From NCBI RefSeq assembly GCF_000463015.1, contig NC_022247.1:1488001-1552000 (forward strand): 64,000 bases of DNA, written 5' to 3'. The translations under genes were made by a program, and so were the position numbers. This document shows, in pieces, positions 52,491 through 60,710 of the stretch. Each line of letters opens with the position of its first letter. Position 1 is the first letter of the stretch. The notes below the pieces were generated by a model. That model was not told the DNA's origin. It saw only the letters and a program-made list of their open reading frames with translations, and did no database searches. Source of the stretch: Variovorax paradoxus B4. Lineage in GTDB: Bacteria > Pseudomonadota > Gammaproteobacteria > Burkholderiales > Burkholderiaceae_C.

Positions 52491-53942
52491 TCAGGTGCCT
52501 GCCGCGGCAGCCGGCCGGCGCAGTTCCCGGCTCGCCATGGCGCCGAGCGTGCGCAGTCCCTTCTCGATCCGCGCGTCCCAGCCGTGGCCGCCGCTCAGGC
52601 GCAGGCAGTGGGCGTACTTGCCGCTGGCCGAGAACACCACGCCGGGCGCAAAGCAGATGCCCTTTTCGAGCGCCTGCGCAAACAGCAGCCGCGTGTCCAC
52701 CGGCTCGGGCAGCTCGACCCACAGCACGAAGTTTCCTGCCGGCCGCGACACCTTCGTGCCCGGCGGGAACGCCTGCTCGATCACCCGCGTCATGCGGGCC
52801 AGCGTGTCGGCAAACTCGCGCCGGACACGGCGCAGGTGGCGGTCATAGTCGCCGTTCGACAGGAAGGTGGCGAGCGCCACCTGCGTCAGCACCGGCGTCG
52901 CGAGGCTGGTGGCGAACTTGGTTTCGAGCACCCGGGCCATGTGGCGGCGCGTGGCGATCCAGCCGATGCGGTAGCCGGGCGCGAGCGTCTTCGAGAACGA
53001 GCCGCAATAGATGACGTTGTCGTGCGTGTCGAGCGCGCTGAAGGGCGGGGGCCGCTCCTCGCCGAAATGGACGTCGCCATAAACGTCGTCCTCGATCAGC
53101 GGCACGCCGTGACTGGCCAGCAGGCGCAGCACGGCGCGCTTGTTTTCTTCGGGCATGGTGCAGCCGAGCGGATTGCTGAAGCTCGACGCCAGCACGCAGG
53201 CGCGCACCTTGCCCGCGGCCACGACGTCGCGCAGCGCATCGACGGCGACGCCGGTATTGGCATCGGTCGGCAGCTCGACCACCTTCAGCCTTTTTGCGCG
53301 CAGCACCTGCAGCAGCCCGAAGTAGGTCGGCGACTCGATGGCGACCGTGTCGCCCGGCTCCGTGACCGCGTCGAGGGCCAGCGCCAGCGCCTCGGTGCAG
53401 CCGCAGGTGATGGCGATGTCATCCGGTGCCAGCGCCTGTCCGTATCGCAGCGCACGCCGCGCGATCTCCAGGCGCAGCGACATCTCGCCGTGCGGTGGCG
53501 AGTAGGTGTTGCACTGGCTGCCCTTCACACGGGCCGTGCGGGCCAGCACGAGGTCGAGCCTGGAGGAGGACAACAGGCGCTGGTTCGGGATGGCGCAGCC
53601 GAGCGGCACGAAGGCTTCGTCCGACGCGTGCTTCAGCAGGTCGAGCATGAGGCCCGACAGCTCCACCTTGGAGGGCCGGATCGAATGCCGCGCGGTGGCG
53701 GGCACGGGCAGGGCGGGCGGCGCCTTGGCAACGTAGTAGCCCGACTGCGGCCGTACTTCGAGGATGCCGCGGTCTTCGAGCAGGCGGTAGGCCTGCACTG
53801 CGGTGCTCAGGCTGGTGCGCTGCTGCGTGCTGATCTCGCGCAGCGACGGCGCTCGCGCGCCCGGCTTCAGCGTGCCGCGGCCGGCCAGGCCGGCAACGAA
53901 ATCGGCGACTTCTTCATAGCGGAACCGGGGGGGCTGCGACAC
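52491..53942 (-). CDS. MocR-type regulator (GntR HTH plus aminotransferase-like domain)
   Basis: 483 residues. N-terminal winged helix about 8-75 ('LKPGARAPSLREISTQQRTSLSTAVQAYRLLEDRGILEVR') then a class I aminotransferase-fold domain with PLP lysine K318 ('SFSKTLAPGYRIGW') and D286. MocR proteins use PLP or its adduct to sense amines or vitamin B6. It diverges from an aminotransferase gene (83-bp gap with direct repeats), the likely target. Confidence 0.92.
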   Translation of the reverse strand: MSQPPRFRYEEVADFVAGLAGRGTLKPGARAPSLREISTQQRTSLSTAVQAYRLLEDRGILEVRPQSGYYVAKAPPALPVPATARHSIRPSKVELSGLMLDLLKHASDEAFVPLGCAIPNQRLLSSSRLDLVLARTARVKGSQCNTYSPPHGEMSLRLEIARRALRYGQALAPDDIAITCGCTEALALALDAVTEPGDTVAIESPTYFGLLQVLRAKRLKVVELPTDANTGVAVDALRDVVAAGKVRACVLASSFSNPLGCTMPEENKRAVLRLLASHGVPLIEDDVYGDVHFGEERPPPFSALDTHDNVIYCGSFSKTLAPGYRIGWIATRRHMARVLETKFATSLATPVLTQVALATFLSNGDYDRHLRRVRREFADTLARMTRVIEQAFPPGTKVSRPAGNFVLWVELPEPVDTRLLFAQALEKGICFAPGVVFSASGKYAHCLRLSGGHGWDARIEKGLRTLGAMASRELRRPAAAAGT

Positions 53943-53968
53943 GGATCACTCCTGCTTGCGTGGATGGC

Positions 53969-53990
53969 ACTGCACGCAACTGTACTGCAC
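53969..53990. promoter_or_regulatory. Direct repeats in the MocR-aminotransferase promoter gap
   Basis: ACTGCAC occurs at 53969-53975 and 53984-53990, 15 bp apart start to start, in the gap between the divergent genes. MocR regulators commonly bind direct repeats in such gaps, so this is a candidate operator. Confidence 0.55.
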
Positions 53991-54025
53991 CTAATTTCGG
54001 GAAAGTGTGGCTGTTATCGTCGGTC

Positions 54026-55210
54026 ATGAATCTGCAATATCGATGCCATCGACAGCAACGGATCAAGCAGCAGTTCATGGCACGGTTTCCGGACAACGAA
54101 ATCATCTCCCTGGTCAGCAAGGCGCCGCGCTTCGACCTCGCGGAGAGCGTGGGGCCGAGCGTGCGGCTGGCGGAACTGCTCGACACGGCCTTCGGGGACG
54201 GCGCCGACTTTTCGCTGGACTACGGCACGGCGGCGGGCAGCCCCGGCCTGCGCCAGGAAATCGCGAACGAACATGGCGTCGATGCCGATGACGTGGTGGT
54301 TACGGTCGGCGGTGCCCACGCGCTGTTCCTGATCGCCTTCACGCTGTGCCAGGCGGGCGACGAAGCCGTCGTGGCCGAGCCGGTGTTCCCGTTGTCGCGC
54401 AACGCGCTGGCCGCCGTCGGCGCCACCACGCGTGCGCTGCCGCTGAGCTTCGACACCGGCTACCGCATCGACCTGGATGCGCTGCGCAAGCTGCTTTCCC
54501 CGAAGACCAAGGTACTGAGTCTGGCCTCGCCGCAGAATCCGTCGGGCGTCGCCATTCCGGCGCAGACCTTGCGCGAGATCGTGGCGATGCTGGCCGAACA
54601 TGCGCCGAAGGCCTGGCTCGTGATCGACGAGACCTACCGCGAGGCGGCCTATGGCGATGACGCCGCGGTGCCCAGTGCTGCTGGGCTGGGCGACCGGGTG
54701 ATCTCGGTGTCCTCGCTGTCCAAATGCCACGGTTCGGCCGGCCTGCGCATCGGCTGGGCCATCACGCGCGACACGGCGCTGCGCCAGGCCCTGGTCACGG
54801 CGAAGTTCGGCACGGTGATCTCCTGCTCGCCGGTCGACGAGGCGCTTGCGCTGGCCGTGTTCAGGCAGCGCGACTGGATCATCGGCGAGCGGCGAAAGCT
54901 CCTCGCGCAAAACCTGCAGCTCACCCAGAACTGGGTGTCGCGCCACGCCAGCCACATCGAGTGGGTGCGCCCGGATGCCGGGGCGCTGTGCTGCATGCGG
55001 CTCAGGCGCGAGCTCTTCGACGCCGCGGCGGTCGAACGCTTCTACGCGGCGCTGGCCAGGTACAGCACACGCGTCGCGCCCGGCCCGTGGTTCGGCGACG
55101 ACCCGCTGGTGTTCCGGCTGGGATTCGGCTTGCCGACGCTCACGCAGCTGGCGATTGCGCTGGAGTGCGTGTCGGCCGCGCTGATGGATGCCGCGCGGGC
55201 CGGCACATAG
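54026..55210 (+). CDS. PLP-dependent aminotransferase class I/II
   Basis: 394 residues from the ATG at 54026 (an ATG at 54077 is also possible, just before the first conserved block 'IISLVSKAPRFDLAESVG'). Motifs: 'TVGGAHALFLIAFTL', 'LASPQNPSGVAIP', 'VIDETYREAAYGD', and the PLP lysine in 'SLSKCHGSAGLRIGW'. It should exchange an amino group between an amino acid and a keto acid; the substrate is unknown. The MocR neighbour probably controls it. Confidence 0.88.
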   Translation: MNLQYRCHRQQRIKQQFMARFPDNEIISLVSKAPRFDLAESVGPSVRLAELLDTAFGDGADFSLDYGTAAGSPGLRQEIANEHGVDADDVVVTVGGAHALFLIAFTLCQAGDEAVVAEPVFPLSRNALAAVGATTRALPLSFDTGYRIDLDALRKLLSPKTKVLSLASPQNPSGVAIPAQTLREIVAMLAEHAPKAWLVIDETYREAAYGDDAAVPSAAGLGDRVISVSSLSKCHGSAGLRIGWAITRDTALRQALVTAKFGTVISCSPVDEALALAVFRQRDWIIGERRKLLAQNLQLTQNWVSRHASHIEWVRPDAGALCCMRLRRELFDAAAVERFYAALARYSTRVAPGPWFGDDPLVFRLGFGLPTLTQLAIALECVSAALMDAARAGT

Positions 55211-55234
55211 GGCCTGCGCTTTGCCGCCCGTGAG

Positions 55235-55825
55235 TCAATACGGCGGCGCCTTGCGCGCCCGCTGCGCGCGCGCCGCCTCGGTCCACCATGCCAGGTCGTC
55301 CGCGAACCTTCCGAAGGAGCGATCGAGCGATTCACCTGCGCTGCCGGTGGGCTTGCTGTTCGCATCGAGCGTCTGCGAGATGGGCCCGACGGCCAATGTG
55401 CTCGACACGACGACCATTCCCATTTCCGACAGGATCGAATGCCACACGGTGCCGGAGCGCACGCCGGAGAACCGGCCGGCCGAATAGCTGGCCACGGCGG
55501 CCGGGCGCCAGAACCATTCCTCGAGGAAGTGGTCGGTCAGGTTCTTCAGGCCGGGCTGCGGGCCCCAGTTGTATTCGCCGGTCACGAAGACGAAGGCATC
55601 CGCGCCGCGTATCTTCTGCGCCAGCGCTTCCATGGCCGCGGGCGCGGTGCCCTTGGGGTATTCCTTGTACATGCGGTCGAGCATGGGCAGGTCGACGGCC
55701 TTGGCGTCGATCAGCTCGGCTTCGGCGCCTCGCGCATTGAGGCCCGCCACCAGGTAGTCCGCCAGGCGAATGCCCATGCGGTCCGACCGGTACGAGCCAT
55801 AGAACACCAGGATCCTGTCAGCCAT
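55235..55825 (-). CDS. NADPH-dependent FMN reductase family protein
   Basis: 196 residues, flavodoxin-like. The FMN phosphate loop is 'YGSYRSDRMGIRLADYL' (about 9-25) and 'VTGEYNWGPQPGLKNLTDHF' is the second signature. It supplies reduced flavin or acts as a quinone or azo reductase. Convergent with the aminotransferase (24-bp gap). No clear partner gene. Confidence 0.85.
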   Translation of the reverse strand: MADRILVFYGSYRSDRMGIRLADYLVAGLNARGAEAELIDAKAVDLPMLDRMYKEYPKGTAPAAMEALAQKIRGADAFVFVTGEYNWGPQPGLKNLTDHFLEEWFWRPAAVASYSAGRFSGVRSGTVWHSILSEMGMVVVSSTLAVGPISQTLDANSKPTGSAGESLDRSFGRFADDLAWWTEAARAQRARKAPPY

Positions 55826-55938
55826 CTTTTGCTCCGTTCGAGGCCGGGATGGCCGAGGGGCGAAGGCTACAACATCGGCTCTCCCGCGCCGCAATTGGTT
55901 GCAGCATCCTGCGGGCGGGCTGGCTACCATGCCGGTCC

Positions 55939-56736
55939 ATGAACCCGCTGCCCATTCTTCGCACCGCCGCCTTGCCGATATTCGTCCTGCTGCTCGCGGG
56001 GCATGCGGGCGCCGCGCCGTCGGCGCAGCTCTTCGATGCGGTGAAGAAGCCGGAATCGCTGGATCCGGATTGGCGCGCGCGCTTGTGTGCGCTGTTGCCG
56101 CAGCCCTGCGATCCGCAGGCGCTGGGCCTGTACCGGCCGCGCGGCTCGGCGGCGGGGGACTATGCGGTGTTCTCGAGTGAGCCGCTGGCCATGGCGCGCA
56201 TCAAGCGCGTCGCCGCCGCCGGCACGTGGCAGCTGAACCGCCTGCATGACTTCAGCGGCTATGCGGCCGCATTGATGAAGAAGGCGGCGGCCCCCGGCAT
56301 GGCGGACGCGCGCATTTCCCTCGCGCCGGCGCTCTATCCGCTGGCCGAAGGGCAGTGGGCCGTGGCGGTGCTCCAGACGGTGTCGGAGATGTACTCGGGC
56401 GGCGGCGCTTCGTTCAGCAAGGCCGACTTCGTGCCGTTCGAGGATGCAGCCCGGGCCGTGTACGAAGGCATTCCTTTTTCGTGCTCGAAGATGATCCGCG
56501 CCTGCTTCAGCGAAAAGGAATACAAGCAGTCGAAGCATTGCCATGACGAGAGCAGCGGCAGCCTTCGCATCACCTACGGCGAACCCGCCAGGCCGGGCGA
56601 GGCCTACAGCTGGCAGTACACGTGGCTGCAGAGTGAATGGCCGCAGAACACGCCCGCCAGCGACGCCACCACCACGCGCCTTCACTTCACCGCCAGGACC
56701 ACCGAAAGGGCGAGCTTCTGCGGCGGGCCGCAGTAG
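55939..56736 (+). CDS. Exported protein of unknown function
   Basis: 265 residues with a signal peptide ('ILRTAALPIFVLLLAGHAGAA'). The mature part has several cysteines ('RLCALLPQPCDP', 'FSCSKMIRACFSEKEYKQSKHCHDES') that suggest disulfides in the periplasm. No family is recognised. The ATG at 55939 is chosen because it starts the signal peptide. Codon use resembles its neighbours. The glycine riboswitch region starts about 50 bp after its stop. Confidence 0.68.
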   Translation: MNPLPILRTAALPIFVLLLAGHAGAAPSAQLFDAVKKPESLDPDWRARLCALLPQPCDPQALGLYRPRGSAAGDYAVFSSEPLAMARIKRVAAAGTWQLNRLHDFSGYAAALMKKAAAPGMADARISLAPALYPLAEGQWAVAVLQTVSEMYSGGGASFSKADFVPFEDAARAVYEGIPFSCSKMIRACFSEKEYKQSKHCHDESSGSLRITYGEPARPGEAYSWQYTWLQSEWPQNTPASDATTTRLHFTARTTERASFCGGPQ

Positions 56737-56788
56737 CGCACGCGTTCGAGTGGCGCCCGAGTGGCACGCATTCTGCTTGGAAGAATGC

Positions 56789-57000
56789 ATCCAGGAGAAA
56801 TGCCGGCTCGATGCTTCGAGTTAGTGCATTACCGAAGGCGACAGCCCATAACGCTCAGGTCCCAAGACTGGATATCTCGATCAACGCTGGAGAGCGCTGC
56901 CCGGAGCTCTGAATAAAAAAGGACTCCGAGGGCAGCCGCCGAAGGGGCAAGCCGTGTGCGATGAGCGTGCATGGTGAATCTCTCAGGCCAAAGGACAGCA
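56789..57000 (+). promoter_or_regulatory. Tandem glycine riboswitch
   Basis: Two glycine aptamers in series. Aptamer 1 (56789-56873): P1 ATCCAG / CTGGAT, P2 AATGC / GCATT, core 'ACCGAAGGCGACAGCC' and 'CGCTCAGGTCCCAAGACTGG'. Linker 56874-56885. Aptamer 2 (56886-56999): P1 GCTG / CAGC, P2 GCTGCCC (56896-56902) / GGGCAGC (56930-56936) with inner GGAG / CTCC, core 'GCCGAAGGGGCAAGCC' and 'TCTCAGGCCAAAGGACAGC'. These are the classic glycine riboswitch signatures. The rest of the leader to 57181 has a small stem (57010-57022) and a GCGCG-TTTTTT stretch near 57081 that could be part of the expression platform. It controls the peptide transporter genes, not gcv genes. Confidence 0.92.
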
Positions 57001-57181
57001 GGGGCATCTCGCGCAATGCGCGGGGTGGCCTTTGCGCGCTTCCGGAGCCTTCTTCTTCATGACTTCTGTTCGAGTGCACCGCGCGTTTTTTCTTCTTCCA
57101 TCGGAGCTTCCGAGGCGGCCGCGCATGCACGCCTGAATCGAAGCTCTATCCCTCATGATTTTTTCAACCGGAGAACCGAAG

Positions 57182-58771
57182 ATGCTGTCGAAACGAAACC
57201 TGAAAGCCGTTGTCGCGGGCGCCATGCTGGCCGCCGCCTTCGCAACCACCAGCGCGTTCGCGCAGGACGCGGCCAAGGTGCTGCGCCTGGTGCCGCAATC
57301 CGACCTCAAGATTCTCGACCCGATCTGGACCACCGCGTTCGTCACGCGCAACCACGGCTATGCCGTGTACGACACGCTCTTCGGCGTGGACGAACAGGGC
57401 AAGGTCAAGCCGCAGATGGTCGACAAGTACACCACCAGCGCCGACGGCAAGACGTGGACCTTCACGCTGCGCAAGAGCCTCGAGTTCCATGACGGCAAGC
57501 CGGTCACTTCGGAAGACGTGCTGGCGTCGCTCAAGCGCTGGGGCCAGCGCGACGGGCTGGGCCAGAAGATGTACGCCGCGCTCGACAAGTCCGAGGCGGT
57601 CGACGCCAACACCTTCAGGCTGGTGTTCAAGGACGGCTTCGGCATGGTGCTCGATGCGCTGAGCAAGCCTTCGTCGAATCCGCCGTTCATCATGCCGGCG
57701 CGCGTGGCCGCCACGCCGGCCGACAAGCAGATCGACGACGCCACGGGCTCGGGCCCCTACATCTTCAAGAAGGAAGAGTACCGCCCTGGCGAGAAGGTGG
57801 TCTACCTGAAGAATACCAAGTACGTGCCGCGCACCGAGGCGCCTTCGGGCACGGCAGGCGGCAAGAACGTGTATGTCGACCGCATGGAATGGATCATTCT
57901 GAAAGACGCGCAGACACAGGCCAATGCGCTCGCCAACGGCGAAGTCGACATGATCGAATGGCTGCCGCCGGAGCAATACACGGCGCTCAAGAACAACGCC
58001 GCCATCACCGTCGACAATCCGATCCCGAAGGGCTCGTTTGCGCTGCACCTGAATCACGTCATTCCGCCCTTCGACAACCCGAAGATCGCGCAGGCCGCCA
58101 TCATGGCCATCAACCAGGAGGCGCTGATGCGCGCCCAGATGGTGCACAAGGAGCTCTACAGCAGCTGCGCCTCGGTCTACCCGTGCGGCACGATGTTCTC
58201 GAACGACAAGACCGGCTACTTCACCGGCAAGCCGCAGTTCGAGAAGGCCAAGGCGCTGCTCAAGGAAGCGGGTTATGACGGCAAGCCGGTCGTTCTGATG
58301 TATCCGGCCGACTTCGCGCTGCTCAACAAGTTTCCGCCGGTGATGGCGCAGCTGCTGAAGCAGGCCGGCTTCAACGTCGACATGCAGTCGATGGACTGGC
58401 CTACGCTGGTCACGCGCCGCGCCAAGAAGGACCCGGTCGACAAGGGCGGCTGGAACCTCTTCATCACCGGCTGGGGCATTGCCGACAACATGAACCCGAT
58501 GTTCTACGCGCCGCTCACGGGCAACGGCGAGAAGGGCTGGTTCGGTTGGGCCACCGACGAGAAGCTCGAGAAGCTGAAGTTCGAATTCCTCGCGAGCGCG
58601 GACGAGGCCAAGCGCAAGGAACTGGCCACGGCCATCCAGCAGCGCGTGTACGACACCGGCATCTACGCACCCATCGGCGAATACAAGCCGCTCACGGCCT
58701 ATCGCAAGGGTGTGGTGAGCGGCGTGGTGCGCTCGCCGGTCAACGTGTTCTGGAACATCAAGAAGAGCTGA
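57182..58771 (+). CDS. Peptide ABC transporter substrate-binding protein (SBP family 5)
   Basis: 529 residues with a signal peptide ('KRNLKAVVAGAMLAAAFATTSAFAQ'). The mature protein 'LRLVPQSDLKILDPIWTTAFVTRNHGYAVYDTLFG' and 'GKTWTFTLRKSLEFHDGKPVTSEDVLASLKRW' is family 5 (DppA/OppA-like). It binds peptides or related compounds in the periplasm. The ATG at 57182 has GGAGA (57170-57174) close upstream. First gene after the glycine riboswitch; permease genes follow. Confidence 0.93.
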   Translation: MLSKRNLKAVVAGAMLAAAFATTSAFAQDAAKVLRLVPQSDLKILDPIWTTAFVTRNHGYAVYDTLFGVDEQGKVKPQMVDKYTTSADGKTWTFTLRKSLEFHDGKPVTSEDVLASLKRWGQRDGLGQKMYAALDKSEAVDANTFRLVFKDGFGMVLDALSKPSSNPPFIMPARVAATPADKQIDDATGSGPYIFKKEEYRPGEKVVYLKNTKYVPRTEAPSGTAGGKNVYVDRMEWIILKDAQTQANALANGEVDMIEWLPPEQYTALKNNAAITVDNPIPKGSFALHLNHVIPPFDNPKIAQAAIMAINQEALMRAQMVHKELYSSCASVYPCGTMFSNDKTGYFTGKPQFEKAKALLKEAGYDGKPVVLMYPADFALLNKFPPVMAQLLKQAGFNVDMQSMDWPTLVTRRAKKDPVDKGGWNLFITGWGIADNMNPMFYAPLTGNGEKGWFGWATDEKLEKLKFEFLASADEAKRKELATAIQQRVYDTGIYAPIGEYKPLTAYRKGVVSGVVRSPVNVFWNIKKS

Positions 58772-58799
58772 GCGCACTTCTTTTTTTTCGCAAAACCCC

Positions 58800-59741
58800 A
58801 TGCTGATCTTTCTTGCGCGCCGCATCCTGTCGACCGTGCCGGTGCTCGTCATCGTCGCGCTGATCGTGTTCCTCATGCTCCGGCTGGCGCCCGGCGATCC
58901 GGCCGCCGCCATCGTGGGCGACAGCGGCACCAGCGAGAACATCGCCAAGGTGAGGGACCAGCTGGGGCTGAACGAATCGCTGCCCACGCAGTTCGTGCGC
59001 TGGAGCGGGCAGTTGCTGCAGGGCAACCTGGGCGAGTCCTACTTCATGAAGAAGACGGTGGTGGAACTCATCGGGCAGCGCATCGAGCCGACGGTGTCGC
59101 TCGCCGCAGTGACGCTGGTGGTCACCATCCTCATCGCAGTGCCGCTGGGTGTGGTGGCCGCCTGGCGCCATGGCGGCTGGCTCGACCGCATGCTCATGGG
59201 CTTCTCGGTCATGGGTTTTTCGATACCGGCCTTCGTGATCGGCTACGTGCTCATCTGGATCTTCGCGCTGCACCTGCAGCTGCTGCCGGTGCAGGGCTAC
59301 TCGCGGCTCGGCCAGGGGCCGTGGCTCTGGATCAGGCACCTGATCCTGCCGTCCATCACGCTGTCGATCATCTACGTGGCGCTGATTGCACGCGTCACGC
59401 GCGCGGCCGTGGCCGAGGCCATGACCGAAGACTACATCCGCACCGCGCGCGCCAAGGGCATTTCGGAAAAACGGGTGCTGATGCGGCATGCGCTGGCCAA
59501 TGCGGCGATTCCGATCGTCACGGTGATCGGCATCGGAATTGCGCTCCTGATCGGTGGCGTGGTCGTCACCGAAACCGTGTTCGCCATTCCGGGCCTCGGG
59601 CAGCTCACGGTCGATGCGGTGCTGTCGCGCGACTTTCCGCTGATACAGGGCATCACGCTGTTCTTTTCCGTCGTCTACGTGCTCATCAACCTGCTGATCG
59701 ACCTGAGCTACCTGGTGTTCGATCCCCGCATCCGCTATTGA
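58800..59741 (+). CDS. Peptide ABC transporter permease (DppB-like)
   Basis: 313 residues, about six transmembrane helices. N-terminal 'FLARRILSTVPVLVIVALIVFLMLRLAPGDPAA' and the EAA loop 'EDYIRTARAKGISEKRVLMRHALANAAIPIVT' are standard for DppB/OppB. The motif 'GVVVTETVFAIPGLGQL' is also typical. Second gene of the transporter set, 28 bp after the binding protein. Confidence 0.95.
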   Translation: MLIFLARRILSTVPVLVIVALIVFLMLRLAPGDPAAAIVGDSGTSENIAKVRDQLGLNESLPTQFVRWSGQLLQGNLGESYFMKKTVVELIGQRIEPTVSLAAVTLVVTILIAVPLGVVAAWRHGGWLDRMLMGFSVMGFSIPAFVIGYVLIWIFALHLQLLPVQGYSRLGQGPWLWIRHLILPSITLSIIYVALIARVTRAAVAEAMTEDYIRTARAKGISEKRVLMRHALANAAIPIVTVIGIGIALLIGGVVVTETVFAIPGLGQLTVDAVLSRDFPLIQGITLFFSVVYVLINLLIDLSYLVFDPRIRY

Positions 59742-59760
59742 GGCGCAAGAAGAAAACACG

Positions 59761-60708
59761 ATGACCGATTCGCTCGCCACTCCGATGAAACCTGCTGAAG
59801 CCGTCGCCGAGCCGCTGCCGCCGCCCCGGCGGCGCTCGCTGCTCAAGCGTATCCTGGCCGACTGGTCGGTGCGCGCGGGCGGCGGCGTGCTGCTGCTGCT
59901 GGTGCTCATGTCGCTGGCAGCGCCATGGCTCGGCACCATCGACCCGACCGCCATCGACCCCGGCAGCGGCAACCTCATGCCGGGCACGCGCGGCGAGTTC
60001 AACAGCCTGGCGGGCGACACCTTCGAGCACCTGTTCGTCATGGGCACCGACAGCCTGGGGCGCGACATCTGGAGCCGCACGCTCTACGGTGCGCGTGTGT
60101 CGCTGACCGTGGGCGTGGCGGTGGCCGCGTTGGCGGTGGTGTTCGGCATGCTCGTCGGCCTCTTGGGCGGCTATTTCCGCCGGCTCGACAGCGCCATCAT
60201 GCGGCTGATGGACGGCGTGATGGCCATCCCCGGCATCCTGTTCGCGATCAGCCTGGTGGCGCTGTTCGGCGGCAAGCTGCTCACGGTGGTGGTGGCCATT
60301 GCGGTGCCCGAGATCCCGCGCGTGGCGCGCCTCGTGCGCTCGGTGGTGCTCACAGTGCGCGAGGAGCCCTATGTGGAAGCCGCCATTGCGCTCGACACGC
60401 CGACATGGAAGATCCTCGTGCGCCACATCCTGCCGAATGCGATTGCGCCCTTGATCATCCAGGCGACCTATGTGTGCGCCTCGGCCATCCTGGTGGAGGC
60501 CATCCTGTCGTTCCTCGGCGTGGGGCTGCCGGCCGACATGGCGACCTGGGGCAACATCATGGCCGAGGGCAGGGCGCAGTTCAACCAGTTCCCGCACAAC
60601 GTGCTGTTCCCCGGCATCTTCCTGGCGCTGACGGTGCTCGCGGTGAACATCCTCGGCGACGGGCTGCGCGACACGCTCGACCCCAAGTTCAACAAGCGCG
60701 GGGGCTGA
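59761..60708 (+). CDS. Peptide ABC transporter permease (DppC-like)
   Basis: 315 residues, about six transmembrane helices. 'GTDSLGRDIWSRTLYGARVSL' and the EAA loop 'EPYVEAAIALDTPTWKILVRHILPNAIAPLI' are standard for DppC/OppC. The Pro/Arg-rich first 35 residues are cytoplasmic. It pairs with the preceding permease to form the channel. Confidence 0.95.
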   Translation: MTDSLATPMKPAEAVAEPLPPPRRRSLLKRILADWSVRAGGGVLLLLVLMSLAAPWLGTIDPTAIDPGSGNLMPGTRGEFNSLAGDTFEHLFVMGTDSLGRDIWSRTLYGARVSLTVGVAVAALAVVFGMLVGLLGGYFRRLDSAIMRLMDGVMAIPGILFAISLVALFGGKLLTVVVAIAVPEIPRVARLVRSVVLTVREEPYVEAAIALDTPTWKILVRHILPNAIAPLIIQATYVCASAILVEAILSFLGVGLPADMATWGNIMAEGRAQFNQFPHNVLFPGIFLALTVLAVNILGDGLRDTLDPKFNKRGG

Positions 60709-60710
60709 AC

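Noticed and set aside
57081..57097. Definite intrinsic terminator of the riboswitch
   Set aside because: A GCGCG-TTTTTT stretch exists, but the pairing partner is some 40 bases upstream with a large loop, so the expression platform is left undecided.
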